From assembly GCF_018812025.1 (NCBI RefSeq), contig NC_063051.1:7482396-7546395 (forward strand): a stretch of 64,000 nt of DNA, given 5' to 3'. The DNA is from Megalobrama amblycephala. Lineage: Eukaryota > Chordata > Actinopteri > Cypriniformes > Xenocyprididae. A program made the position numbers and the translations under genes. Each line of letters begins with the position of its first letter. The stretch's first letter is position 1. This document shows positions 11,541 through 22,633 of this stretch, one piece after another. The notes under the pieces are model-generated. The model did not search any database. It was not told the DNA's origin and saw nothing but the letters and a program-made list of their open reading frames with translations.

Positions 11541-11743
11541 CTTCTGCATTTATTTAATCAAAAATACAGTAAAACAGAAAAATTGTTAAATATTATTACA
11601 ATTTGAAATAGCTGTTTTCTACTTGAATATATTATAAAATGTAATTTATTCCTGTGATGCAAAGCTGAATTTTCAGCATCATTACTCCAGTCGTCAGTGT
11701 CACATGATCCTTGGGAAATTATTCTAATATGCTGATTTGGTGC
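11541..11743 (-). mobile_element. Fragment of the CTGTTCAAAAGTTTGGGGTC family
   Basis: Contains the family's inner block CAGCATCATTACTCCAGTC followed by CAGTGTCACATGATCC. The same block is present in reverse complement in the fuller copy at 13319-13790. Truncated on the right by the TTAA insertion at 11744. Confidence 0.6.
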
Positions 11744-12352
11744 TTAAAGGATTAGTTCACTTCAGAATTCAAATTTCCTGTTAATTTACTCACCCCCATG
11801 TCATCCAAGATGTTTATGTCTTTGTTTCTTCAGTCAAAAAGAAATTATGGTTGTTAAGGAAAATGTTTCAGGATTTTAGTGGACTTCAACAGTTACCAAC
11901 GGTTTGAAGGTCCAAATTACGGTTTCAGTGCAGCTGCAAAGGGCTCTACATGATCCCAGCCAAAGAACAAGGGTCTTATCTAGTAAAACAATTTTTCATT
12001 TAAAATGCATTACGTAATCATGTGACGTAAGCGGAAGTACCACGGTAGGGCGAAAAACTCCATCTCATTTTCTCCTACAACTTCAAAATCGTCCGACATC
12101 ATTGTTTTACCTTTTTTTGTAAAGGCCGTTTGACTTAGTCTTTGCACGTTCACTTTGTAAACACTTGCTCGGTACTTCTGTAATGCATGGCACATCACAG
12201 AGCTGGTGCAAGACAGGCATTTGTGGTTAAAAAGTATATACATTTTAATTGTTTTTTAGAAAATGACTGATCGTTTCGCTAGATAAGACCCTTATTCCTC
12301 GTCTGGGATTGTGTAGCCCTTTGAAGCTGCATTGAAACTGCAATTTGGATTG
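11744..12352 (+). mobile_element. TTAA-bounded foldback element, right end lost
   Basis: Starts TTAA-AGGATTAGTTCACTTCAG. Internal inverted arms lie at about 11910-11985 and 12278-12352: the left contains AACAAGGGTCTTATCTAG and the right CTAGATAAGACCCTTATTCC. The expected inverted terminus is missing, and the sequence runs instead into an A run and a TA microsatellite. No transposase. A 77-codon minus-strand frame inside is not supported. Confidence 0.6.
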
Positions 12353-12386
12353 GTTTCCTTTGAAACTTTGAAACTTCCTTTGGTGT

Positions 12387-12401
12387 AAAAAAAAAAAAAA
12401 A

Positions 12402-12462
<61 letters not shown>
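12387..12462. repeat. A run plus (TA)n microsatellite
   Basis: An A run (12387-12402) leads through TGTGTG into about 27 TA units ending at 12462. The tyrosine-isoleucine frame across it is an artefact. Confidence 0.95.
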
Positions 12463-12465
<3 letters not shown>

Positions 12466-13318
12466 GGTCAAAATTTGTATACACTATTTAAATACACTAT
12501 TTTAATTTCTCAAAACCATAGTGGTTCTCTGCTATCAAAGAGCACTGTTTGAAAAGCACTGAAAATCCTATCTATCCGTTGTTCCGAGAAGAGCGCTGTG
12601 GCTTCCCCGGCTCCCATCAGGGTTCGACCAATCAGAGTTGTCCAAACCCTGGTGACTCAATAAAGAGAGGAGACCATCGGTAACTCCCACAAGCCTCTGT
12701 TTGACAAATAGCAGAGTCCTTGAGCTGAAGCAGTCGACGCTCATGGATTAGCAAGCTACTGTATCTTACTCCCACAGCTGGAAAGACTTGACTAAGAGCT
12801 GCTCCAGTGCCTTTTCTAAGTGATCTGGCAAGGGAAAAGTTGCAAAAGATGTTAATAAGAAACTCTGGACATTTTGAAAGCAGGAAGGCATAAAGCTGGT
12901 CACAGAGACATTGGAGCAGTCCCTCAAAGCTGTTCAACAAAACTAAAATGGCCTCTGAGCATCTTAGAGGTCCATGTTTTGCTCAAAAAAGGAAGTCTTT
13001 GGAGATAATTTGTCAAGGGGAGGTGGAAATCTTTTTCAATAAATAGGACACTATTACTACTCACATACTTGGACAGGGAAAGGCCATCTGAATGACATGT
13101 AAAGCAGCTAGACACAGTGTTCCGTTTAGTGCTGGGTTTATCAGAAAAAGAAGATACCACACAAATAAATGCAATTTAAATTAATGGTGCAGCAGTTTCT
13201 GCAAATGGTTATATAGAAAACAATGTAAATGAAATGTACACAGAAAATGGTATAGAAAAACTGACAAGAATTCCTGCTGACACAAAAGAAACAAGACGGA
13301 TTCTAATAATACAAGCTA
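12463..13318. other. Non-coding stretch, possibly conserved
   Basis: Bases 12590-12960 are balanced in composition, lack known repeats, and have the look of a non-repetitive island among transposons. A 102-codon minus-strand frame (12632-12940) has no domain I recognise. It could be conserved non-coding DNA, which is untested. Confidence 0.35.
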
Positions 13319-13790
13319 TACTGTTCAAAAGTTTGGGGTCAGTAATTTTTTTTTTTTTTTTAATACTTAATACTTTTATTCTGCAAGGATGAATTAAATT
13401 GATCAAAAGTGACAGTACAATTATTTATAGTGTTACAAAAGATTTCTGTTTCTCTTTTGAGCTATATAATGATATCACGGTTCTACAAAAATATTAAGCA
13501 ACTGTTTTACACATTGACAATAATAAAACAATGTTTCTTGAGCAGCAAATCAGCATATTAGAATGATTTCTGAAGGATCATGTGACACTGAAGGCTGGAG
13601 TAATGATGCTGAAAATTCAGCTTTACTATCACATGAATAAATTATCTTAAAATATATTAAAATAGAAAAGAGTTATTTTAAATTGTAATATTGCCACGCT
13701 GTTACTGTTTTTACTGTATTTAATGTTGAAATGTAGCCTTAATTATCATAACCTTTCAAAAATGTTACTGACCTCAAATTTTAGAACATG
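13319..13790 (+). mobile_element. CTGTTCAAAAGTTTGGGGTC family element, near full length
   Basis: The left end TACTGTTCAAAAGTTTGGGG and right end ACTGACCTCAAATTTTAGAA are imperfect inverted repeats. The inner blocks (GATCATGTGACACTGAAG, then GGAGTAATGATGCTGAAAAT) match the reverse complement of 11541-11743. It is a widespread fish non-coding element; its class is uncertain. A solo end of the same family lies at 14988-15037. Confidence 0.65.
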
Positions 13791-14987
13791 CAGTTCTTCT
13801 CATGAGTTCTTTCAAAGATTCAAATGCAATGGTAATTCTTCCTCAAAAGCACTTTTCTATACCTTTACTATTGTATTGCAATATTATTTTTAAAACTTCC
13901 ACAGGTCTGGCAAAAAATATTTGAAACAAAGAGCGGTCACTTGATCAGCTGGACATTGTCCTGTCTGGTTCAGATGCACTAGGCCATGAAGGTGATTATT
14001 TGTCACACAGGCCAGGGGAACAAGCACCAGATGGACCTTGGCTCTACTATTACATCTTGCATCTGCTTGTTTAAGGGAGAAAAAAAAAGCCTGAGGCTTT
14101 GCCCGCACCAAATTAAGTCCCAACGTCCAGAGCGAAATAACACAGATACCCAGGAACAGCTATAAAAAATATGTGTCCAGATCAATTTGGATGAAGCATT
14201 TTGACAAACCGCCCTCCAATGCAAATTCCCCAAGAAGTGTGCTTGAGTCTGTTCACTGCTGCTGAGTATGTGGCTCAGAGCCTAAAGGCACCATTTGAGG
14301 ATAGAATTTTGTTTTGCACGCATCCCACATTTTTTTGTAGGCTGTATTAAAAATGTTTTATGTGCATGATACATGTGTAAGACTTGCTACAAATTGGCAA
14401 GCAGCAACCTAAAAGATGGCGCTCCAATGAGAGCTGTCACTCAAGATGACTGACAGCTATCTGCCTCGGGTCAGTAGTGTTCTCTGTGTTTTCTCTGCCT
14501 TACTGACTGCAAGTGGAGAGGAAGATGCAGGATTGGAATTGTGACAAGCTAAAATCAACAATGAAACTGTTCTGCTTCTTGTCGGATATTGCTTTCAGTG
14601 AAAACATTACATCAGACACAGATACTCATTAAAATCTCGACGCTGATGCACAGCGTCTTATTTCTGTCATTGATAGGTGTCATGTTTTTCTCGGTTGGAA
14701 CTTTGAGGAGTTTACTTTTTAAAAAATTGCACTAATATTGTGAAATATACAATTTCTATTTTAATATATGTTAAGATGTCATTTATATCTGTCTGTTACG
14801 AACTGCTCCAAGACTTGGGTTGAAGAACCAATTGCAGCTTTATTGGTACAATCCAGAATCATTATCCATATAACAGGCAAAAGGTCAAACACATGGGCAA
14901 ACAATCCAAATGAGCAACAAGTATTTTTTGTAACAATGTAAAACCCTTACTGTCACTTTTTACATATCTTTGCTGAATTAATTTCTT
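13791..14987. other. Non-coding stretch with one repeat fragment
   Basis: No gene. About 14810-14910 (ACTTGGGTTGAAGAACC through AACAGGCAAAAGGTCAAA) resembles the end of a cyprinid interspersed repeat, from memory. The remainder is unique-looking. Confidence 0.4.
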
Positions 14988-15037
14988 TAACAGAAAAAAA
15001 TCTTACTGACCCCAATCTTTTGAATGGTAGTGTATGT
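14988..15037 (-). mobile_element. Solo end of the CTGTTCAAAAGTTTGGGGTC family
   Basis: TCTTACTGACCCCAATCTTT followed by GAATGGTAGTG is the inverted terminus of the family seen at 13319. The rest of the copy is absent. Confidence 0.55.
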
Positions 15038-15885
15038 GTAACACATAGAGCTAGTAAAATGTTATACATTATACTTATATACATTGAAGTATATGACAAA
15101 AAACATTGAAAAAGTATACCAAAAAAGTAGTCACATCTTCTGAAACCATATGATAGCTTCATGTGCAATAAAAAACTACATTTATGATCTCAAACACTTT
15201 GCATCATGATTGCAAGACACGTGAAAACCAAAAAGCGCAAATGAGATTTGACAGCTTATGCTGGAGGGGAAGATTTTCAGTGACCAACACAACATCACGG
15301 TGAGGTAATTTTTCTTTATTTTTCCATTTGGATGAGTTAGTATTCCCTATTCAGTGGCCAAAATCAATCCTTCAAACGTTTAAGGCTTCCTTTTCTGTTT
15401 GAGCAATTATGAAGGTGACCCTCATTTCCTGTAGAACCACTTACAGCGCTCCATTGGGATCTGGCCCCTCAGCACTATAAATCCCTCAAGCCCTGTCAGC
15501 ATATCCCAGAGGCACCCTGCAAACCATAAACACCCCTGAAATCTGGTACCATGGTGTGCTTTTTCCAGCCTGATGGGAAGTGATATTCCTTAAAAAAGAT
15601 GGGCAAGCTGCACTCTATTTATCAAATATGGCGCATAGAGATGCATGAATGCATGAACAGTCCCTGCAGCTGCACATTGACTTATGCATCAATAATCCTG
15701 ATGCGCCTTACATAAAACTGAGGGATACCCAAAACTTCCAAAAGAAAAATCATTATTCTCTGAAAATCTCTGCCTTCTGCCGCAGCCCTCAAATCTCCAC
15801 ATAATTTGCATATTCAAAGATGCTGCGTCACTTTTAGCCTTTTTGCATAAAAATATGCTTATGTTTTGTTTTCATTGCATGGGAA
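15038..15885. other. Unique non-coding island, candidate conserved element
   Basis: Bases 15400-15850 lack repeats and are rich in ATGCAT-type octamer-like words (GAGATGCATGAATGCATGAA at 15637-15656 and TTATGCATCAATAATCC at 15682-15698), CAGCTG E-boxes and TTTAT motifs. That is the texture of teleost developmental enhancers. No frame and no transposon ends. The enhancer idea is inference only. Confidence 0.3.
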
Positions 15886-15999
15886 ATAGCAGCCTGAAGA
15901 TTCCTTTTGTGATTCATGGAAGAAAGTCAGGCTCATTTGGAAGTGAGTAAATAATGACAGAATTTAGAATTTTCACTTTTGAGTGAACTATCCCTTTAA
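15886..15999 (-). mobile_element. Truncated end of a GTTCACCC-like element
   Basis: Reads on the plus strand through GTGAGTAAATAATGACAGAA and ends GAGTGAACTATCCCTTTAAA, the right terminus typical of this TTAA-bounded superfamily. Only about 110 bp remain. Confidence 0.55.
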
Positions 16000-16086
16000 A
16001 AAAAATTTTTTTTTAAACTCAGGTGTCACATAATATGAAATTGTTTGTGTAGTATATTTAATATAGTAGATTAGCCATATATATAT

Positions 16087-16137
16087 ACAGTGGGTACGAA
16101 AAGTATTCAGACCCCCTTAAATTTTACACTCACAGTA
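16087..16137. mobile_element. Solo Tc1-type terminal repeat fragment
   Basis: CAGTGGGTACGAAAAGTATT and the following CAGACCCCCTTAAA match the outer 47 bp of the complete element starting at 16381, with few changes. No partner terminus lies nearby, so this is a broken or recombined copy of the same family. Confidence 0.7.
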
Positions 16138-16380
16138 TTCCAGAGAGCTGTATAATAAAGTTAAAGTCACAATAAAAGGGAAGTAGCAACAGTTATTTTT
16201 TCTGTGACATACACTGCCCTCCAAACGTTTGGAAACACCCCTGGCAAAGTGTGGTTTTGGATGATATCAGCATAAATCCTTACCATTTTTTGGTGCAAAT
16301 ACATTATAGTAACTTGACATTATCATTGAAGACCAGCAATAATAATTTTCATTTTGATTACATAATAATGGCAATATATA
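16138..16380. mobile_element. Fragment of a different Tc1-like family
   Basis: CTGCCCTCCAAACGTTTGGA at 16213 followed by AACACCCCTGGCAAAGTGTG is, from memory, the terminal repeat of another fish Tc1-like family. The fragment ends at TA directly before the complete Tc1 element, which apparently inserted into it. Confidence 0.45.
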
Positions 16381-17984
16381 CAGTGGGTACGGAAAGTATT
16401 CAGACCCCCTTAAATTTTTCACTCTTATATTGCAGCCATTTGCTAAAATCATTTAAGTTCATTTTTTTCCCTCATTAATGTACACACAGCACCCCATACT
16501 GACAGAAAAACACAGAATTGTTGATATTTTTGCAGATTTATTAAAAAAGAAAAACTGAAATATCACATGGTCCTAAGTATTCAGACCCTTTGCTCAGTAT
16601 TTAGTAGAAGCACCCTTTTGATCTAATACAGCCATGAGTGTTTTTGGGAAAAATGCAAAGAAGTTTTTCACACCTGGATTTGGGGATCCTCTGCCATTCC
16701 TCCTTGTAGATCCTCTCCAGTTCTGTCAGGTTGGATGGTAAACGTTGGTGGACAGGCATTTTTGGGTCTCTCCAGAGATGCTCAATTGGGTTTAAGTCAG
16801 GGCTCTGGCTGGGCCATTCAAGAACAGTCACGGAGTTGTTGTGAAGCCACTCCTTCGTTATTTTAGCTGTGTGCTTAGGGTCATTGTCTTGTTGGAAGGT
16901 AAACCTTCGGCCAAATTTGAGGTCCTGGAGAAGGTTTTCGTCCAGGATATCCCTGTACTTGGCTGCATTCATCTTTCCCTCGATTGCAATCAGCCATCCT
17001 GTCCCTGCAGCTGAAAAACACCCCCACAGCATGATGCTGCCACCACCATGCTTCACTGTTGGGACTGTATTGGACAGGTGATGAGCAGTGCCTGGTTTTC
17101 TCCAAACATACCGCTTAGAATGAAGGCCAAAAAGTTCTATCTTGGTCTCATCAGACCAGAGAATCTTATTTCTCACCATCTTGGAGTCCTTCAGGTGTTT
17201 TTTTAGCAAACTCCATGCGGGCTTTCATGTGTCTTGCACTGAGGAGAGGCTTCCGTCGGGCCACTCTGCCATAAAGCCCCGACTGGTGGAGGGCTGCAGT
17301 GACGGTTGACTTTCTACAACTTTCTCCCATCTCCCGACTGCATCTCTGGAGCTCAGCCACAGTGATCTTTGGGTTCTTCTTTACCTCTCTCACCAAGGCT
17401 CTTCTTCCCCGATAGCTCAGTCTGGCCAGACGACCAGCTTTAGGAAGAGTTCTGGTCATCCCAAACATCTTCCATTTAAGGATTATGGAGGCCGCTGTGC
17501 TCTTAGGAACCTTAAGTGCAGCAGAAATTTTTTTGTAACCTTGGCCAGATCTGTGCCTTGCCACAATTCTGTCTCTGAGCTCTTCGGGCAGTTCCTTTGA
17601 CCTCATGATTCTCATTTGCTCTGACATGCACTGTGAGCTGTAAAGTCTTATATAGACAGGTGTGTGGCTTTCCTAATCAAGTCCAATTAGTATAATCAAA
17701 CATGGCTGGACTCAAATGAAGGTGTAGAACCATCTCAAGGATAATCACAAGAAATGGACAGCACCTGAGTTAAATATATGAGTGTCACAGCAAAGGGTCT
17801 GAATACTTAGGACCATGTGATATTTCAGTTTTTCTTTTTTAATAAATCTGCAAAAATGTCAACAATTCTGTGTTTTTCTGTCAATATGGGGTGCTGTGTG
17901 TACATTGAGGAAAAAAATAAACTTAAATGATTTTAGCAAATGGCTGTGAAAAATGTAAGGGGGTCTGAATACTTTCCGTACCCA

Positions 17985-17987
<3 letters not shown>
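16381..17987 (-). mobile_element. Tc1/mariner-type transposon, near full length
   Basis: A 1607-bp element with terminal inverted repeats of roughly 200 bp (16381-16592 and 17790-17987) beginning CAGTGGGTACGGAAAGTATT. Each arm carries the short motif AAGTATTCAGACC twice, outside and inside (the IR/DR layout of Sleeping Beauty-like elements). The left flank is TA; the right flank reads TG, probably a mutated TA. The single transposase frame runs on the minus strand and is frameshifted. It moved by cut and paste with TA targeting, but this copy cannot encode an intact enzyme. Confidence 0.92.
16601..17627 (-). pseudogene. Tc1-like transposase, frameshifted
   Basis: DDE transposase that cuts and rejoins transposon ends at TA sites in the nucleus. 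Reading from 17627 down, the N-terminal part (153 codons in this frame) contains the paired-like helix-turn-helix DNA-binding region (KKISAALKVPKSTAASIILK) and a GR-rich linker. The catalytic half lies in a second frame (from 17209) with the DDE signature: first Asp in WSDETK, second in QQDNDPKHTA, Glu in SPDLNPIEHLW. The two frames join at a run of seven T at 17198-17204, where one extra base breaks the gene. A three-residue loss follows DENLLQ, and the last 20 or so residues drift from the family, suggesting more damage near the C terminus. Family length is about 340 residues, so the gene is nearly complete. Confidence 0.9.
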
Positions 17988-18035
<48 letters not shown>

Positions 18036-18060
18036 CATGCACACACACACCCACACACCG
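17988..18060. repeat. (TA)n and (CA)n microsatellite
   Basis: About 20 TA units directly abut the Tc1 right end, followed by a CA-rich tract. The isoleucine-tyrosine frames here are artefacts. Confidence 0.95.
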
Positions 18061-18794
18061 CCCACTTCTAATGTGAAACATTACATCAATACTGCCACTT
18101 GATTGCAATCAAGGAAAACCCTGAGAGTGCATAAAAAATTATTATAAACAGGTGACACATTTAATCAAGTTCAATTTCTTAGTTCCCGGATAAGAGGAAG
18201 ACTAACAAAGTACTAAAGTAAAGGTTAAAGGCTGACAATGTAATTGTATAGATTTTTTTTTTTTTCCTGGAACAAAGAAGCAAGAGTAACCTATGTTTTA
18301 CAATCATGAGCTACAGGATGGCCCTCAGTAAATTACACTGCTGATTTCCATGTAAATGTTGGCAAGAGATTTATGACCAGCACAGGCATGCTCACACCTT
18401 GTTCCGATAAGCTCTTTTGGTATGTTTTATGTCAGGGTCACATCCATTAATTTAAAGACTAATTTATGTACAGAATGTACCTTTTATCAGTCTAATAATA
18501 GTCACCACGTATATACTCTAAAAAACATTTTCTTAATCTGTATTTTTTTTTTTCAATAAAAATCTAAACATCTTTAAAACAAAATATATAACAAAATTGT
18601 TCCACCTCAGTTTGATAATAATACATGTTTTTGGAGAAAATATATTGAATAAAATTTATTTATTTATTTTCCATTTTCCAGCTCATTCCTGTCATGCAGC
18701 TTGCCTACTTATACAGTAGGCGGAAAAAACATTTGAAATTGGTTCTACATGACAAGAAAAAACAGGCTGTTGTATTCCCTTTTGCCAAAATAAG
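18061..18794. other. Non-coding, AT-rich
   Basis: T runs near 18249 and 18542. No gene, RNA or clear repeat termini recognised. Confidence 0.5.
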
Positions 18795-19090
18795 TACTGA
18801 AAGTGATGTGTCCCATACTCGGAATTTGTGCTCTGCATTTCATCCATCCAAGTGCACACACACACACACCGTGAACACACACCTGGAGCCGTGAGCAGAC
18901 ATTTTTTCAGCTCCCAGAGAGTGATTGGGGGTTAGGTGCCTTGCTCAAGGGCATCTCAGTTGTGGGTAATGAGAGTGGAAGAGAGTGCTGTTCATTTACT
19001 CCCCCCACGTACATTTTCTGCCAGTACTGAGACTCTGACCTGCGACCTTCAGGCTACAAGTCCGTTTTAACCATTAGACCACAACTGTCT
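18795..19090 (-). mobile_element. tRNA-derived SINE
   Basis: On the minus strand the head at 19090 reads GTTGTGGTCTAATGGTTAAA (A-box region), then ACTTGTAGCCTGAAGGTCGC and a B-box region (degraded to GGTCAGAGTC). The body contains GATGCCCTTGAGCAAGGCAC and CTGGCAGAAAATGTACGTGG, and the 3' part has a CA tract. It is a pol III SINE moved by a LINE partner. From memory it belongs with the HE1/V-SINE-like SINEs of fishes; the subfamily is uncertain. The 3' border is approximate. Confidence 0.75.
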
Positions 19091-20838
19091 ATACTTCAAA
19101 AGGGATAATTCAACACCCATAATGCACTGGGCATGTTGCCGTCCAAGTCCACTCCCAAAGTCTGCTATGGATACACTTACAAGAGTCAAATACCACCTTG
19201 CTTTAGTAGGAAATACTCTTTAGCAAACTTTTAGTCATAGTGGTGTTGTTCCCGGTTGCAAGAATTCAAAGAGCAGATGTTTAGCGGGAGTTACTCTCGA
19301 TTTTAAGAGAAGGATTCAGCACTTATAGGCAAGTGGCTAAAGGCTGCAAAGAATCGGAAATACCTACTGAGAAAAAACCTTGAGATTTCAAACAGTCAAC
19401 ACAGTCGCTGCATCTGTAATCAAGTACTTCCCTGCTATATAGTAAGGCGAAAAGTCCCCGGATGACCTACTACTTCCACCGAGATTCTGAAGTGTGCATT
19501 CAGTGGACACTTTACAATGGGTGCTTCCCATTTCTTATTTGTGCATCCTCATTTCTATTCCTCACATCCTTTCCTCGCATCTCAGCTCCACCCCATTAGG
19601 ATGTGAGGGAAAGATACACCTGGGGACTCCTGAGGAAGTTTCCTCACTCCTTGTTACTCACCTCCTGGCGGTCCAGTTAGAGAAATGAGATGCCCTTCAA
19701 GATGGCTGAGTATGATCCATTTCCGGGTCATGGGCTGGAGAACATTGGAGCGAGGAAATGAGGAAGCATCAATCAAGCACCAAATCCTGGGTATTTATGA
19801 ATGGTAGTGAAACTGCTGTTCTATCAGTTCCGCCCAAACCCCCGAAGCAAAACAGCCTGTTTAAAGAGTAGACAAAGTACGATACAATTTTCAATAATAA
19901 ATCTACCCTTACAATAACTGTTCTGTCAATCCGACTGTCTGTGGGCGGGAATACAAAAATGCAGAAGTACAATCTGTTGTTTTCATGAAAGCCCTATCAA
20001 AAGTTTGCTGGATGACATGTTATGCGTCTTTCGCTGACAAATAAAGATGAATTTCTGGGTCCAGGTAACACAGAGAACGAGTGCACATTGTTCACATATA
20101 CTTCCGATATTGTAACAATACTGAAAATCAATGCAGTTAGACTTTAAGTAGGTAGTTTTACTGCAAAACAACACAACAATACTGATTAAGAAAATGTTTT
20201 TTTGCAGTGTAATTACTGATAGTTTTATGATACAAATTTCAATGGAAATGGGAAAGCAAGCAAAAATAATAGGCTGTCAAACAGAATGGTTCAGAGAGGT
20301 GAATTTACCTGGTTCTGAATCGCTTCACTGTCTGGGAGGTTTTGGAGTGGAAGTTTATCTCCCCGTGAACACACACTGGAAGACTCATTGGAGCGTACAT
20401 CTTGCAAATACATTGTGGGGAGAAAAATAAAGTCAAGGTTTGCATTGTGTTGTATTAAAGGCAAAAGATTTATTTGTCTCTTTGTGATTTTTGTTTTGTG
20501 TTTACATGCAGCACAGCACCTTGGGAAAGGAAAAATAGCCTTAGACTTGCTGCTCTGTTGAGCTAATGGACAACTGAAATGAATTGAATTACTGCTGAGG
20601 GCAGGCTGTACAGAGGCTGGGCTTCTTGGTGCATATGGTCTGTTGTAGTCAAAAAGGACCATTAGAGCTATCCAGGGAATCTCTGAAGACCATGGGAAGT
20701 CATACATTAATTTTTTATGGATGATGAAAATTAAATGGGATTCCAATGCCATTTTTACACAAAAATGCACTGTTTGCACTTGATCATAAACATAGGGAAG
20801 GCCTAGCAGATGCCACATAGCCGCAAGAGTGCTGGTTG
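19091..20838. other. Mostly unique non-coding DNA, one long frame
   Basis: Bases 19500-19790 look like a degraded repeat built around GTGCATCCTCATTTCTATTC. A 175-codon frame on the minus strand (20291-20818) is the longest outside transposases. It has no recognised domain, is rich in Ser, Pro and Cys, and lacks splice or promoter support. Bases 20500-20800 may be conserved non-coding DNA. Nothing definite. Confidence 0.35.

Positions 20839-20891
<53 letters not shown>
20839..20891. repeat. (TC)n microsatellite
   Basis: About 26 TC units with one early interruption, producing spurious Ser-Leu frames. Confidence 0.95.
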
Positions 20892-20893
<2 letters not shown>

Positions 20894-21472
20894 CCTTTCT
20901 TTTCACACAGTCTCATCTCATGCATTTATTCAAGCACACACATATGCAGATTTTCATACTCATTTAAGACATAACAAAGACAAATATGACACTGAATACA
21001 AAAATAGATTTTTCTAATTAATCTTTGCGCATGAGAACATGAAACCTTAAAACACTAAATGGAAATACGAAACATTACATTAAATCAAAATATATTTTTT
21101 AATGCTCACTCCTGCTATTATTGCACATGAAATCAAAGTAACTTGCTTTCTCTCGTAAATGACTTTTCAGCTGAAGCATCAAGCCTTTTTACTTTATTTT
21201 TCAACTGCTCATCTTCAGTCACTGGCTCTGTTCTGGTATGTCATGCCAACTTCCATGATTCAGTCAGTTCCCATATATGTTGCTTACAAAAAGTACAAAA
21301 TGTTAATACTGAAAAACCCCAAACAACACAATCAGAGTTAATTTGATATTAATTGTTTACTATTATAGTATATATTCATATTTTTAATATTTTCAATTTC
21401 AATTTTAGTTTCACTTTTACTTATTTTGTTAGTGCTTTTATTATTTTATTTTATTTTTTTATTTAATATTTT
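20892..21472. other. Non-coding, AT-rich
   Basis: No repeat ends or frames of note; low-complexity TTTTA tracts at 21420-21470. Confidence 0.5.
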
Positions 21473-21756
21473 GTTCACACTTTAGATTGGGGTCCGATTC
21501 TCACTGTTAAATACCTATTAACTACAACTTTTGCCTCAAACTCCTAATTAATGCTTATTAATAGTTAGTAAGGTAGTTGTTGTAGTTGTTAAGTTTAGGT
21601 ATGGGGTAGGATTAAGGGATGTAGAATATAGTCATGCAGAATAAAGCTTTAATATGTGCTTTATAAGTAGTAATAAACAGCCAATATCCTAGTAATATGC
21701 ATGCTAATAAGCAACTAGTTAATATTGAGAATTGGACCCTAAACTAAAGTGTTACC
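21473..21756 (-). mobile_element. GGTAACACTTTAG-type MITE, copy 1
   Basis: The right end reads GGACCCTAAACTAAAGTGTTACC. The left end is an imperfect inverse (CACTTTAGATTGGGGTCC). The interior block GCATGCTAATAAGCAACTAG matches the reverse complement of the copy at 57691-57944. The end sequence GGTAACACTTTA is shared with the MITE at 34441, which has an 8-bp duplication, so a hAT-type origin is likely. Confidence 0.7.
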
Positions 21757-22574
21757 ATTATTTCTATTAGGCTTTAATTTATTTTTATTTCAGTTTTAGT
21801 TTGAGAATTTTATTACTTAAAAACTGAAATGAAAATGAGAAATGATGCCTTGGCAACTAACTGAAAAGTCTTTCATCTAATATTTATGTTTTTCGTTAGC
21901 TTTTTTTTTAATTGATGAAAACTAATTTTAATATATTTATTTTCAGTTTTAGTTGACAATAACAGCACAACACAATATTGTAGGGTAATTGCAATCTTAG
22001 CTCACACTCCTAACCAGCAGGTGGCGGTAATGCACCTTGAAGTTGTATGCCAACCACCATAAAAATCAAGAAATAGAAGAAGAAGAAGATCTAATTTACT
22101 TTTAAGATATCATCATCTTTTTGGGTAAATAATACTCCAATGTGTTTAATATGCACAAATATGTTATGAAACAGAGTCTGAAAGAGCCTTTGATGTGTAC
22201 ATTTCAGTAGATGCATTTGGATTGCTTGTGTGACGAGTGAACCTCATGGCGATTGCTTAAGGATTTGGTATGTAAATTTCACAAAATTTCAAATTTGTTT
22301 CAATATAATGTTTATTTGATAATTTATATATCTGTTAACTGTTATGCATTCAAATAAAGTTGTTTTGTGATTTATTTTTATTTATTTTTCTGATGGTTAA
22401 TCATGGTTAATATGTGTGGCAAAGAAAATGTAGCTTTGCTAATGTGCTTTTATTTTTCTTCTGTACCTCAGCCACTGCCTTATTCCAGTCTGTACTAACA
22501 TTTACGGGTTTTTTTTGTTGTTGTTTTTTATTAATTTGGTTATTTCTGGTGGACTCTTGTGTGTTTTTTTGTTG
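21757..22574. other. Non-coding with a short repeat tail
   Basis: Bases 22000-22090 (CAGCAGGTGGCGGTAATGCA and a terminal GAAGAAGAAG run) resemble a 3' end of a common cyprinid retro-repeat with a short simple tail. The rest is AT-rich and unclassified. Confidence 0.45.
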
Positions 22575-22633
22575 TTGTTTTTTGTTTGTTTGTTTGTTTG
22601 TTTGTTTGTTTGTTTGTTTGTTTTGTTTTGTTA
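22575..22633. repeat. (TTTG)n microsatellite
   Basis: About twelve TTTG units flanked by T runs and TTG triplets. The cysteine-leucine-phenylalanine frame across it is an artefact. Confidence 0.95.

Noticed and set aside
12403..12484. Tyrosine-isoleucine repeat frame
   Set aside because: Read-through of a TA microsatellite; same for the frames at 17859-18108 and 42035-42060.
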